Assembly (NCBI GenBank): GCA_014904845.1
Contig: MU119274.1
Coordinates: forward strand, 62,001 to 126,000
Direction: 5' to 3'
DNA: 64,000 nucleotides
Source of the DNA: Acephala macrosclerotiorum
Lineage: Eukaryota; Ascomycota; Leotiomycetes; Helotiales; Mollisiaceae
Shown: in pieces, positions 9,775 to 22,379 of the stretch
How positions within the stretch are numbered: the stretch's first letter is position 1
How the letters are laid out: each line of letters starts with the position of its first letter
Notes under the pieces: model-generated
The model's input: the letters and a program-made list of their open reading frames with translations, nothing else
Databases searched by the model: none
Told to the model about the DNA's origin: nothing
Program-made: the position numbers and the translations under genes

Positions 9775-12700
9775 ATGTCTTCGAGAGACTATCACCAACC
9801 AGAAACCCCCAATTCTCCTGCGGATGACTCGGATTCTGATCTCGACCTCGACATCCAAGAGCTCGACCCGATCACGACATCCAGCCCATCTGGCCCCTCG
9901 TCCTCTCGCAAGAATCGCAGACCACAGGAAGAGCGGAGGGTGCCGCATATACCGTTGAGGAATCTACGCATGAGCGGGTTGAGAGGCTTGGGCAAGCGGA
10001 ATAGAGGATATGGGGATCTAGGGAGAGACAGGGACGCGAATAGCGAGGACCTTCACGGCTTATTGAACAGCGACCCGAGTCGAGTATCAGCAGGAAGCTT
10101 TGGAAGTGCGGATGGGCAAGAAGACGATGCGCCATTACTTGCAGCAAATAGCCATAGGCGGCGGCCCAGCATCGAAGCCTTCAACAAGCTAGGATCACAC
10201 ATACGACTCCCCAGCTTCCTCTCTGCGAATAGCAACCCGCTAGCACCAGACGATGGCGAGGCTCAAGAAGAAGAACACGATCCGGCATCATCTCGTACAG
10301 TGTCAGTTGGCACAGCACAATCTGCGCGCTTCCCTCCCAATGCTGTTTCGAATGCGAAATATACTCCCGTCAGTTTCTTACCGCGAACTCTGTATAACGA
10401 ATTCTCTTTCTTTTTCAACATGTACTTTTTACTCGTCGCACTTTCGCAAGTGATTCCGCTATTACGAATAGGATACCTTTCGACTTACATTGTACCATTG
10501 GCTTGCGTTTTAGCTATTACATTAGGGAAAGAAGCATATGATGACATTGAACGACGGAGGAGGGATAGTGAAGCGAACTCAGAGGGCTACACGGTTCTGT
10601 CTTTTGACAGGTCTGGGGTAGGTGGTTCGGGCAAATATAACGGGAAGAAGCTAAAATCGAAGACGAATTCCAAGGGAAAGCGACGATCATTGGTCGAGGC
10701 AGACAGACTGTCAGACATTCAGGAAGAAGAAGAGAATGCGGAGAGCCTGGGGAGGCGGCCGACACCTTCCGCCGATGTCCGTGAAATCGTCAAGAAATCT
10801 CGAGATTTGAAAGTCGGTGATGTTCTGAAGTTAGGAAAGGACCAGCGTTGTCCAGCAGATGTGGTGATATTGAAGAGCTACACCAATGATTCGATGGCAG
10901 CCTCAATTGAAGAAGAAGCTCCTACGGTCTCAGAATCACTACTCGTCGAGCCAATATCAGATCCACCGATCGAGCAGACATCCACTACTGTTGCAGAAAG
11001 TCACCAGTCAACCTCAGGAGAAGGAGATACGCCATCTGCCGACGCAGCAGGTCTTGGAGAGACATTTATACGTACCGATCAACTCGATGGTGAGACGGAT
11101 TGGAAGCTCAGGATAGCGTCGCCCCTCACCCAGATGCTCGAACCGTCAGAATTTGTGCGTCTTCGAGTAGTCGCTGGCAAGCCGGACAAGAAAGTCAACG
11201 AATTCGTTGGAACTGTTGAATTGCTTCCTAGAAGTGGAGGCTATGATCCTTACCTTCCAAAATCATCTCCTTTAAGTCGCGAAGTCAACCCCGACGAACC
11301 ATCAACCAAGGCAAATTCGGCATCATTAAGTATTGACAATACAGCATGGTGCAATACCATCCTGGCTTCCAATGCTACCACGCTGGCTGTTGTCGTCTAT
11401 ACTGGTCCTCAAACTCGGTCCGCTCTTTCTACATCCGAGGCGCGCTCCAAAACGGGGCTTCTCGAAAATGAGATCAACTCCCTCACCAAAATCCTCTGTG
11501 CCCTTACGCTCACCTTGTCCATTGTTCTGGTTGCCCTAGAAGGTTTCAAGCATGTTGAAGGAGTTAAGTGGTATGTCAAGATCATGCGATTCCTAGTGCT
11601 CTTTTCGACTATTGTTCCGATCAGTCTTCGAGTCAATCTGGACATGGGTAAGAGTGCCTACTCTTTCTTCATCCATCGAGATTCAGGAATACCCGGAACC
11701 GTTGTTAGGACCAGTACGATCCCAGAAGAGCTCGGCAGAATTGAGTACCTGCTCAGCGATAAGACTGGGACCTTGACACAGAACGAAATGGAGATGAAGA
11801 AGATCCATGTCGGAACAGTCTCATACGCCAATGAGGCCATGGATGAAGTAGTTTCATACATCAAACAAGGCTTTTCGTTACCTGCCTCATCAGACCCAAA
11901 CCAGGCTACACTTATCACGCCCTCATCCACTTATACAGCGGCCACCACAACCACTGCCACCCGCACTCGTCGAGAAATCGGATCGCGCGTTCGTGATGTC
12001 GTCCTCGCCTTAGCACTTTGCCACAACGTCACGCCAACCGCTGAAGAAGAAAATGGACATATGGTTACGTCTTATCAAGCTTCCTCGCCTGATGAAATTG
12101 CAATATTGAAATGGACAGAAGCTGTGGGTCTGCGATTGGTACATCGTGATCGGAAGGGCATGACCCTCCAGTCTGTAGACACCGGCCTTCCAGTCGTCCG
12201 AGTTCGCATCTTAGAGATCTTCCCTTTCACGTCAGATGGCAAGCGAATGGGTATCATCGTTCAATTCCTGGAGAGTCTTGATGCCAAGTCCGGAATTGAA
12301 GCTGGCGAGATCTGGTTCTATCAGAAGGGTGCCGATACTGTCATGACTTCAATCGTCGCCGCGAATGACTGGCTTGATGAAGAAACCGCCAACATGGCAC
12401 GGGAAGGTTTACGAACTCTGGTCGTTGGTCGGAAACACCTATCTGTTCAGCAATACCAAGAATTCGCTGCCAACTTTAAGGAAGCTTCGGTTGCCATCAA
12501 TGGTCGAGATGCCGGTATGGCACGTGTCGTTAGCCACTATCTGGAACGCGATCTTGAGTTGCTCGGTGTTACTGGTGTTGAAGATAAGCTTCAAAAAGAT
12601 GTCAAACCATCGCTTGAGCTTCTGCGGAATGCTGGTATCAAAATCTGGATGTTGACTGGTGACAAGGTCGAGACTGCTCGCTGTGTCGCTGTTTCCGCCA

Positions 12701-13834
12701 AGCTCGTCGCCAGAGGACAATACATTCACACGATCGCCAAGCTCAAGCGGAAAGACAACGCCCAGGATCATCTGGACTTCCTTCGTGGCAAGAAGGACTC
12801 GGCGCTCCTAATTGATGGAGAGTCACTCGCCCTACTTCTCACCCACTTCCGCACCGAATTCATTGGCCTAGCTGTCCTTCTACCAGCTGTCATCGCCTGT
12901 CGTTGTTCCCCAAATCAAAAAGCAGAAGTCGCGCTCTTGATCCGTGAATTCACCAAGAAGCGAGTCTGCTGTATCGGTGATGGAGGCAACGATGTAAGCA
13001 TGATCCAGGCCGCAGATGTAGGCGTCGGTATCGTTGGCAAAGAAGGACGACAAGCCTCCCTAGCTGCCGATTTCTCCATCACGCAATTCTGCCATCTTAC
13101 CAAACTCCTCGTCTGGCACGGTCGAAACAGTTACAAGCGCTCAGCCAAACTCGCCCAATTCGTCATCCACAGAGGTCTCATTATCAGTGTCTGCCAAACG
13201 ATGTACAGTATAGCCATCAGTTTCGAGCCAGAAGGCTTGTACAAAGATTGGTTGATGGTCGGCTATGCTACCGTATACACTATGGCACCAGTCTTCTCTC
13301 TCGTTCTCGACAAAGACGTCGATGAGAATCTCGCCAACTTGTATCCCGAGCTATATAAAGAACTCACATCCGGCGCCGCATTATCATACCGCACCTTCTT
13401 CGTCTGGGTCTTCGTCTCCATCTACCAAGGTGGCATGATCCAAGGCCTCTCTCAAATCTTGACCGAAGTCGATGGGCCGAAAATGGTAGCGGTGTCGTTC
13501 ACGGTGCTGGTACTGAATGAGCTTTGTATGGTGGCGTTTGAGGTTACGACTTGGCATCCGGTGATGATTGTTAGTCTGGTGGGGACATTCTTGTTTTATA
13601 TTGGGAGTATACCGTTTCTGGGGGGGTACTTCGATCTGGAGTTCATTGTTACTTGGTACGTTTTCTCCTAGTTTCTCGTGTTTGGGTATTGGGGGCTGTG
13701 TACTGACTGGAATCAGGGGTTTCGTATGGCGTGTCCTCGCCATCGGCGCTATCTCCCTCATCCCTCCCTACGCCGGAAAGTTGATCAGACGAGCAGTCAA
13801 GCCACCGAATTACAGGAAGGTTCAAGCGATATGA
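9775..13834 (+). CDS. NEO1: P4-type phospholipid-translocating ATPase, Neo1 class
   Basis: A flippase that moves aminophospholipids to the cytosolic leaflet in Golgi and endosomes. CDS is join(9775..13655, 13717..13834), 1332 residues. The 61-bp intron starts GTACGT and has CTGAC before its AAUCAG end; splicing replaces a premature stop by WGFVWRV and a Lys/Arg-rich tail. Motifs: QLDGETDWKLR in the actuator region (the D after DGET is Neo1/ATP9-like, not Drs2-like), PISLRVN in membrane helix 4, DKTGTLTQNE with phospho-acceptor Asp662, MLTGDKVETA, and GDGGNDVSM at 1068-1075. The N-terminal 170 residues are acidic and disordered. The start ATG is in good context and is followed by a typical acidic leader. 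Neo1-class enzymes usually work without a Cdc50 subunit. Confidence 0.95.
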
Positions 13835-15207
13835 AATTGGAGAGCTGCGATGATGGATGGCCTGCTGGGTAGGCAAGCAGGTGGAGGGTATTTGATTATG
13901 ATGGGTTCGCGGCATAGCGATTGGTGTTTGGCGCGAGGTTCTAGATATGGGTTGTATGGTTTATATGAGCGTAATTGGATTGGTTCCCATACTACATCTC
14001 GGATTTCCAATATTTGTGTTCCGATAATTGCTCGAGGCTGATGGGAGCTAAAGACGCCAAGTGCCAGCCTCTTACCAAGGCCAGATGTTTTATCTGAATT
14101 CCAATGACTCATCTCCTGACAGCGTGAGGGTCTTTGACGAAGAGGACCTCAGAGGAAGGCGAAAACCTATTACCCCGCCATATTCAGTACATTACGTAGG
14201 AACAACTTGAGAAGACTAGAATGATACGAACGCTACTTAGGTCTTGACAGCGAAGTATCAGTGAGAAGGAATGAGTCTTCCATCTCCTTTCCGCAGATAT
14301 TCCACAGTCAGACGGTGCTTCACGCCTTGAAGGTCAAAATTTCTATTTCAGAGAAGAGTGTCTACAGCCGAACCTCTTTTTGCAAGGGTTAAGAACTTGG
14401 GATAACTTACCTCCTTTGACAACAAGAATCTTTTCAAAGAAATGAAGGTTTCCTGCAGTTGCAAATACCTTTCAAATCGTGCCATCGCAATCTTGCTCCT
14501 GCCTTGGTCCTAAATTTTTGTTTCATTGGCCAGGGAAAATTCCCACGCAATAACTGCTCTCCTCTTCTAGTTGGGTGCTTGCATATTTCCCTTCTCTGAA
14601 AAGGCGTTTCACCCAAATTCGCATGCAGCGGGCCATCCACCTGTCTCTTGCAGCTTATACTCATTCCAGTGAATCTCACAAAGTCACGCCACTATTTTCA
14701 AGTTTGAAAAGAGTTCTTCAAAGGCCTTGCGACGCTGCAGCCTCGTCTGCTTCGTCGATAGATCGTTCACATAAAACTTCATTGACCTCCTCGCACAAAC
14801 GGTAGGAGGAACTTTGGTACTACACGTAAGAAGCCATGGGTGTGATGCTGGCTTTCGTGGTTAGTCATGGACGACTGATGTTAGGAGAGACCACTTATGT
14901 CGAGAGTTCTGCTTATTTGTTTCTGCGCCGTACCTGGCTGGAGATCGCTTCTTTTTGCGTGGTCTGCACTGTTGACAGTCGTTTGAAAGTTGACAGCTAT
15001 TTACATTGGTGGGGCTGGACGATGCAAGCAGAGACGAAACGAGTCTTGGCTTGACTTAGCTTTATGTTCAAGCGTATTTGATCCTAGGGATTTTTATTGC
15101 ACTGACAAGCTCTGTGACCATCAGCGGAAGAAACACAGTATGATTCTGCGATCTATACAACGAACCCGACGAAGACTGCGAGTGTCCGATCGTTTGCAGT
15201 ACACCTC
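13835..15207. other. Intergenic, no supported gene
   Basis: About 1.4 kb with only short frames without family motifs. A possible donor-like GTAAGA occurs near 14826, but I could not build a supported exon. Confidence 0.4.
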
Positions 15208-15676
15208 ATGATGACTTCCCACAACACAGTACCTCAGGAAGAGGACTCGAAGAACCACCAACACCGGGTCGTCAATCCAGCAAGAGCTCGAGTCGGCAGC
15301 GAAAATTCTGGAAAGCTATGACAAGTATAATGAGTTTGGACACCTCAATTGCTCTGAGCACTTCCGTAGTCAACGAGGCATTGAAAGTCTGAAAGAGTAC
15401 TTCACAACGGAACGAGAGAGGGGCTTCACATACGAAGATCAAGAATTATTTCACGAGTTCAGAAAAATCGTGGAGTTGGCGAAAGGAGAGTTGGAAGAGG
15501 TTGATGCGTATAAGTTTGCAAAAGCCATGACCGGAAACTGCCTCTCGGATACGAGGACTAGTGCTGTGTTGATGGCTGTGAGATACAAGATGATTATGCA
15601 GTGGTATGAAGGGAGAGTCAGGGTTGATGAGGATATCTTGAGAAATTTGTTGATTTTGCTTGCACGGGTGAGATAG
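15208..15676 (+). CDS. Hypothetical protein, 138 aa
   Basis: Proposed as join(15208..15228, 15281..15676). ATGATGACTTCC begins a 21-nt first exon; the 52-bp intron starts GTACCT and ends ATCCAG; both junctions are phase 0. The main exon lacks any usable ATG before residue ~80, which is why an upstream exon is needed. The protein is highly charged and probably helical (LESAAKILESYDKY, EFRKIVELAKGELEEVD), without signal peptide or membrane segment. I do not recognise a family. The coding strand is preferred over the overlapping antisense frame because of its amphipathic helical pattern. The model is weak at the first exon. Confidence 0.4.
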
Positions 15677-15878
15677 GGGCGTGAAGCCATCGGCATTGAG
15701 GCGAGCAGTCGGGATTTGAGGTTGAACACTATCATCGAGGTGTGACGAGCGTGTTAGAGCTTGATATGCTCAAATACTTTCAAATAGATATGGGCAGAAT
15801 GGTATGCTAGTCACCATAACCAATTGAAAACAAAAATATTCATAGCACACCATTTGCTCGTACTCCCGATTCCTATTC

Positions 15879-16704
15879 TCAGGCCTTGTCTCCGCTCAAC
15901 CCAGCCCATTTTCTCTCCTTACTCGCTGACAGACCTCCGATAAAACCTTTCCCTACGGATACTGTTGAACCTCCCCTATAAATATGACTCAATCCATGTC
16001 CAAGAATCTCTGCATATGACACAAGCCCCAGTTTCATCGCATCCTGAATCATATCTAATGTATCGTGCTGTTTGATTGCGTCCTTGTACTTTCGTTTCAA
16101 CATTGCGTCTTGAGGCTTGCGAATCTTAATTGTGTAGGTTTGGAGCTCGGAGGTATTGTACTTGGTTTTAAGACCAATAGGATGACCGATGCTAGTGATG
16201 ATATAATTGACGGTGTCGCGAGAGAAGGTGGTGTATTTGATTTTTTGCTCTGGCGTTGGAGGGGTTGTGTCTGTAGGCTCGGAGCTCTTCGGGGGCAAGT
16301 TGATCTTCTCGAATTTCTTCCCGGGGAGGTTCAAGATTGTTTGGATATGATCGTCGTCCTCTGCTTTCTATATCAGTGATGAACGTCTGGGCAAGATAAA
16401 TCAAAATATACTGTAGATGATTATGCCATCGTGAAATCGTGAATTCCCGGAATAGCTGATCAGGAAAAACACGTCCACGAAGCCAATAAGTCGAATTCTT
16501 CCAGCAAAGTGGTCGCCATTGACAAGAACTTCCCAGGGGTGTATATCACTATTGCATGTCCGTAAGTCAGAATAGGCTTGAGCTTGACCGATCTATTTGG
16601 TGGTAAAGATTGAGTAGCTTTGAATGGACGTACCAGTCACATTGTAATGTTTTATCTTCGATTGACCTTCCAAAGACTTTAAGAATTCGATGATATGATG
16701 CCAT
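15879..16704 (-). CDS. Hypothetical protein, 230 aa, three exons
   Basis: Proposed as complement(join(15879..16363, 16412..16548, 16634..16704)). Intron 1 (85 bp) starts GTACGT, with CTGAC 17 nt before its AATAG end. Intron 2 (48 bp) starts GTATAT, with CTGAT before AAAG. The three exons sum to 693 nt with matching phases. The C-terminal half carries LNLPGKKFEKINLPPK, a Pro/Thr-rich linker, a lysine-rich helix region (AMLKRKYKDAIKQHDTL) and a Gly/Ser-rich end. No signal peptide is seen. I recognise no family. The last exon is reasonably supported; the first two rest on splice logic. Confidence 0.45.
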
Positions 16705-17466
16705 GTTGGTTCAATCGATATCTATGTGAAACATAATATGTGTGGGGAGAGAAAGACAAGAGGCCTTTCTGTCTGGCTTGGGGCTCCTGTGATGGCTTAC
16801 TTCAAGGATGCTGCCGTCGCTGTCACGTTTAATCCGATATACGGAATTCCGACACAAAACTAAAGAACCTGAATAAAATTCCGATAAGAACAAGGGTAAT
16901 CGTAGAGCTCAACTTCTCAAGCTTGGCGAAAAAGCGGTTCGTAAATGCATAAAAAGGCGGGGACATTGAGAAGTGGGGCAAGCTGAATGTGCTGTTTGGT
17001 ATGTGGCTGCAGCATAATGCAGCGGTTGATCCGCGTGGTGCACGTTGGTACGCTATGTATTGACAATGTGGCTGGCTGCTCTCTGCGGCTCGGTCATCTG
17101 CTTCTGCATTGTAGATCCCTCACCGCATTCATAACAAATACGAAGTAGAGAAACTCCTTGGTTGGTACTTTGTACGAGGGAGAACGCGTCATGCGTGCGT
17201 TCAAGCCAGAACTCACCATCTCGCGGACAAATTCCCAATCGGGTACTCTAAAAATTGCAGTGCACACTTCTGATATCCGCTCGAGCGTTACGTCGGCACC
17301 CGTTTGTTGTGCAAATTGAGCCACGGAAGTAAGAGCTTTCTGTCAAAATTTTGTTTGACTTTTCGCATTTCGTATCGTAGTTCCGCTGCTCACAAGTTGT
17401 TCAAGCCTTCTCGTCATTTCATCTCCAACCTAGCCTTCTCGTTCATCCGAGAAAAGTACTCGCAAC
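16705..17466. promoter_or_regulatory. Divergent intergenic region upstream of HET gene
   Basis: 762 bp between the unknown minus-strand gene and the HET gene. No supported ORF. A donor-like GTAAGC lies on the minus strand near 16801, so a further 5' exon of the minus-strand gene cannot be excluded. Confidence 0.35.
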
Positions 17467-20400
17467 ATGTCGTGGACCGATCAGAATGAACTTATGCGCC
17501 TCGGAAAAAAGATGCTCGAAGCGACGGGTACCAGTACTCCTTCTGAGAAGTCAATGATATCGCAACTTGCCAGCAGCACAGGTGTCGCGTACAATGTGGC
17601 CCGAGACGCTTATGTCAAAAGTATCCTTGATCCACTGCTCCAAGAGAAAGTTCGGAAATCCATGAGGTGGTTGAGCCATGCGAACTTCGTCCCTGACTTC
17701 GTTGATGGCAATGCTCTAAACGCCGATCTCGATGAATCTACGGATACATTTGATCCGTCCGCGATCAAACCCGACAGCAATATTATTCCCAAGCGCATGT
17801 TCAACATAGACACTGGAAATTTGGAGGATCGACCTTCTGGACTGTGGACTGGACAGTATGTTATACTGTCTCACAGCTGGAAAGGTCAAGAGATTAGTTA
17901 CCCATTTATCTCTAAGATCAAAGAAAGTCGGAAGAAGAGGGAAGTCTACGAAATGGTCGAGGATGACTCTGATGAAGAGGCTAGGAGGTTTGCAAGGTTC
18001 CAAGTCAAGAAGTACAAGCATCTGGAAGTTGGAAAAAGCGATGTTGAATTACTCAGCGCTCAATGTACCAAAGACATTCAGGCACAAATCAAGAAAATCG
18101 ACACAGTCCTCACTCGCTCCGGGATCAAGTCCAATACACGCGAGCTCCTTGCTCAACTGGCCGAATTGAAGGAAGCGGCCTGGAAAGAAAGTGAGGCACG
18201 AGATGCTTGGAATGAGAAAAGAGAGGAGTTGGATTTGAGAAAGATGGCAGATAAGTCGTTGGTGAAGGGGAAAAAAGACGCGGGGGTGGATGATCCAGAA
18301 ATGCCAAGTGAGATGAAAGGAAAAGATGATTTGAGCAAAGGGTTGGCAAAAGCCGAAAAAGAGTTGGCTCAAGCTGAAGAGGAGTTGCACCAAGCTGATG
18401 AACGGCTGAAAAGTGCAAAAGCAAGCTGCATGGTTATGAACCAGGAGCCTGCGTTACGCTCGGCCGTTGAGGACTTGCTTCCAGTCTTGGAAAGGAAGAA
18501 GTCCATGAACAAAATCGAAGGGTCTATCCGTGAAGCCAAAAGAATTCTAGAGTCAGGGTTGTTTCCAAGCAAGGATCGAAAACGCTACTTGTGGAACGAC
18601 ACCTGCTGTATCAACAAAGGCGATGCAAACGAACTCACCGAGTCACTGGCGATGATGGGGCAGTGGTACAATAACGCCGACTTTTGTTTAGTACATCTCG
18701 ATACCCCTGAGTGGACAGAATGGCTCTCTACGTGGGATTATCTGGAGAAGCCAGCTGAGGAACCGAATTTCTCTCGCTTTGATGATATCGAATCTCCAAA
18801 GTGGGCTACGCGAGGCTGGACATTACAGGAATTGGTGCTGAGCAAGATGACGTTTTATGTCAATAGCCTCTGGAAACCTTTGACTCGATCTACAGAAGGC
18901 CTGGGTCCCTACTATTATCATTGTTCCTACCTTCTTCAGTATATTAGAGACAGAGACATTCCTAATGTCCCACCGAAAGCCAAGTCAATTCTTCAAGACT
19001 CTGCAGAGCTACAGGACCTGATGGAGGGTGGTACCGGAGAGAAGGTAAGATTACGTCCTTGGAGCTTTTGCTGAATTCGTGAAATCTGACGGTGACATAG
19101 ATCAAATACATCAGCCATAAAGGATGCTCAGAAAAGTGGCGAAGGCTAATTTGCATTCTCGATTTTCTTGGCGTAGATTTTCCGCGAGACATGAATGACG
19201 ACAATTTCAGTGCTCACATTCGAAACACGATTTCTCGAGCAGCCTATAATATCGAGTCTCGTCTGAAAGAAGGAACTTCCGATGCGGAAAGACTAAAGTC
19301 TCTATTTAAAGCCCTGGGTTACAATATGACCTCGATCAGCGTAGAAGCCAAAAGCTTAATTAAACTTTTGGTGAAAGTCTTGATCGTAGACTGCACAGGT
19401 GCTATTAGGAAGGATCGGGAGCAAATCTCAAAGTTCACAAAAGTCCCTGCACCTGAGTGCTGTCGCGGACTTCAAAGGTCCAGTCTTCCTGCCCATGATA
19501 TTTTGTCATTGGCATCTTATCGAGAATGCACTGTTGCCATCGATAGAGTTTACTCGTTGATGGGAGTCCTCGGTGTAAATTTTGCGGCATTTCATGCAGA
19601 AGGTTCGACCAAAGCACTTTGCCGGTTACTCGACAAGGTAGTCATTACTACGAATGACATTTCTATTTTCAACTGGGCTGGAAAAAACCTGGGAAGTCCG
19701 ATCAGGGGTCGATCACTGTATCCTGCGGATTTGACGGCGTTCAGTCCGGAGGACACTGAGAGTGATTTGACTGCAAGGAATAACGACGTGATCGCGAGGG
19801 CTTCTAAGGAGAAACGGTATGATCTACAAGACACAGAATCGCGTCTCACTTTGTTGTTGCGTCAAACGATTGATTTCGTTAGAAGTACAGCGCATAAGGA
19901 TGTGCCGATTGACTTGATACGAACTATTCTCACGTTCGTTGAAAAAACTTCCTTAAAGAACCTCCGGCCCCAGCTAGAGAATCTTGGCAAGTTGTTTGTG
20001 TATCTCAAAAGTACTCCGAGTTATGAAGAGTACAAACCAAAGACTCGTTCCTGGGCTGAGGGCGAAAGCGCTAAGAGTGTGGTCAGTGAAGGCAAGAAGG
20101 CGGAGAGTGGTGGCAACCTTGCCTCTCGGTTCGGAATCAAAACACCACAAATTCCACAACTTCCACAGATCTCCGCACCGAAAATCAAAGTCGGAGGATT
20201 TCCAAGCCTTTATGGCAAAAAAGGTGCCCCAAAAGAACCAGAGCCCGCGAAGGAGAGTTCAAATGCTGCTCCAACGACCCAGCCGCCAGATACAACTGTT
20301 CAGAAACAGATAGAACCTGAAAGTCTGGTTGGTGAAATCAATGATTGGATCTCCGAAAAGGGAGATCTCGAGAATGTCCCAGATGAATTCAAAAAGCTTT

Positions 20401-21641
20401 TCGAAAAACTCAAGGATCCGGACTTGGACGAGCTTCCTGTGGAACAGCAGAAATCGGAGACAACCGAGGAGACAACCGAGGAGACAACCGAAACATTTTC
20501 CAGTGATAAGATGATTTGCCCAAATCCAATCATTCTTACCACATCTGGCATCGAAGGTGTTTTCGATATTCAAAGAGTAATAATCACCATGCAGAATTCC
20601 GAAGCACTCCGCGATCAAGTAGACAGCGCAGTGAACGAAAGCCAGAAGATCAACGGCCAATGTACTATCAGTACTGCACTTTCTACAATGACAGTCAACT
20701 TTTCTTGTGCCGCCAGTGACTTGAGGAAGCAGTTAGATGCGTGTGACGTTGTACACCAAGCTGTGTTTGATGAAGTCAAAATAGAGAAAAGGACAGGCGA
20801 CTTACCACAGACTGAGTTACCTCTTCCACTAGGACAAGAAACCACCAGCTACTACAGCAAATTTACTTCGTTATCATCTGGTTTCATGCGACAAGCATCT
20901 CAAGCAACTGATGCCACTGAGAACGAAGACAGCAAACAAGACCTTCAAGAGAAAGTGAAAGAGACTCAGACCCGGGCCTTTGGCAAAACAGAAGAACAGA
21001 GAAAGGTATCCCGCATGTTGGCCTTTGTCCAAGAAACGAATATCAACCTTATTGTCGGCGAATGGGTTTTAGCAAGATTCACAGGCGCTGAAGGAGCAAA
21101 ATGGTTCCTTTGCCAATTCGAGCTAGGCTCCACACACAGTTATTACGGACGAAGAATTGCTACAGATGAGATCGACTTCAAAACCGTTGTACCTGAGTCA
21201 GGACTTGTGGGGCACTGGGAAGACTACATGCACAATAAGAAAGCGGAGCTGTGCCGGATTGTGAATAAGTTTATCGACGGACGCGATGCCCGAAGGTATG
21301 CAGACGACGTGGCCGGCCCAGAAAAGGAAAAGGACGGAGACGCAGAGAGCAAAACGGAGGTCGACGAAGATTCAGACGACGGACTTTTAGACGGCAAAGA
21401 TAGGCTGATTGACCTTATCGTCAAGCGGGGGACGCTCATTGGCAAACGAGGAACGCTTATTGGCGGCGAAATTGTGCAAACTGTTTATGACAGGTGGGGG
21501 GAGAGACTGGATGGGATGTTGAGTGACACCATACTTCAGCAGGTGCCGAAAGGGTTGAGAGCTGCAATTCTGAATTTGAATGAGAACAAGGATTTGTTAC
21601 CGGCGATGTTTTTGAGTGGGGTTAAGGTCCATATGTTCTGA
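17467..21641 (+). CDS. HET-domain protein with coiled-coil insertion
   Basis: HET proteins act in heterokaryon incompatibility and related nonself responses. CDS is join(17467..19044, 19101..21641), 1372 residues. The 56-bp intron (GTAAGA...ACATAG) joins the two frames in phase 0. The HET domain starts at YVILSHSW (131-138), but the next block, RYLWNDTCCINKGD, comes only at about 373-386. About 235 residues separate them; the insert is charged, heptad-like and Lys/Glu-rich. The third block is WATRGWTLQELVLS, and the family's IDRVYSLMGVLG appears near 672. The C-terminal half has a Pro/Lys linker (TPQIPQLPQI), a triple TEET repeat (near 20457-20490) and a duplicated KRGTLIG. It has no membrane segment. 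An intact ORF of this size suggests a functional gene. Confidence 0.88.
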
Positions 21642-22379
21642 AGATGTTGAGATGGATATTTCGGAGTACATTGGTCAGAGAATTTGAAGAACAATAAGAC
21701 GATTTAGCTGGGAAATTCAAGGCATCGACTGTTTGTGGCAAATTATCCTAGCCACTGGTCTTGATGAAATAATGTGAAGGGAGCAAGCAAGCAGGTGGTC
21801 AGGTGGTTATGCTGCCCATCTGTCTTTTAAGCCTGCACCCATAGCTTCTGTCTTACACTAATACACAATACAAGCTCATTTTGCACCACTTATTTTTACT
21901 CTTTTGGTTTAATTACTTTGGTTATTTAATGGAACCGTTTCATATGAATTAAAACGGAGCGCCGCACGTGATCTGTTTGGTCCCCTTTCAAATAGTTGCA
22001 CTAGCAAGTGCAGTGTTCAAAGTAAGGCGAATAAGGGGAATCAAATGCAAGGGTGGAATATTATAAAAGAAAATAGAAAAATTGTTATTAAAAACAAATA
22101 TAAAGTATATCGTTTTTATAAACTTTTAAAATAAAATATTAAATATTTTATAATATTAAAAATTAATTATATATTTTTTTATAATAATAAATAAATTAAA
22201 AAAAAAAAAATATTTAATATATTATTTAATATATTATTTATTTATTTTTAATAATTTTATATAATTTAAAGTATTAAAGTTTATTTTAGTTTGTTATTAC
22301 CCCTTTTTTACTTCGCTTTAATTACTCATCTAATCCTGGTTTCAAAAATCTCCGAGTTCGACTATGGCTAATGCCATTT
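21642..22379. repeat. Spacer with small RIP-like AT-rich patch (22.04-22.32 kb)
   Basis: After the HET gene stop the sequence is ordinary until a CACGTG palindrome at 21965-21970. About 22040-22320 then turns strongly AT-rich, with few C or G, like the large isochores further right. It is probably a degraded repeat fragment. No ORF. Confidence 0.5.

Noticed and set aside
19191..21641. Separate second gene starting at the ATG 19191
   Set aside because: A 56-bp intron with good signals joins it in frame to the preceding HET exon, and IDRVYSLMG belongs to the same HET architecture.
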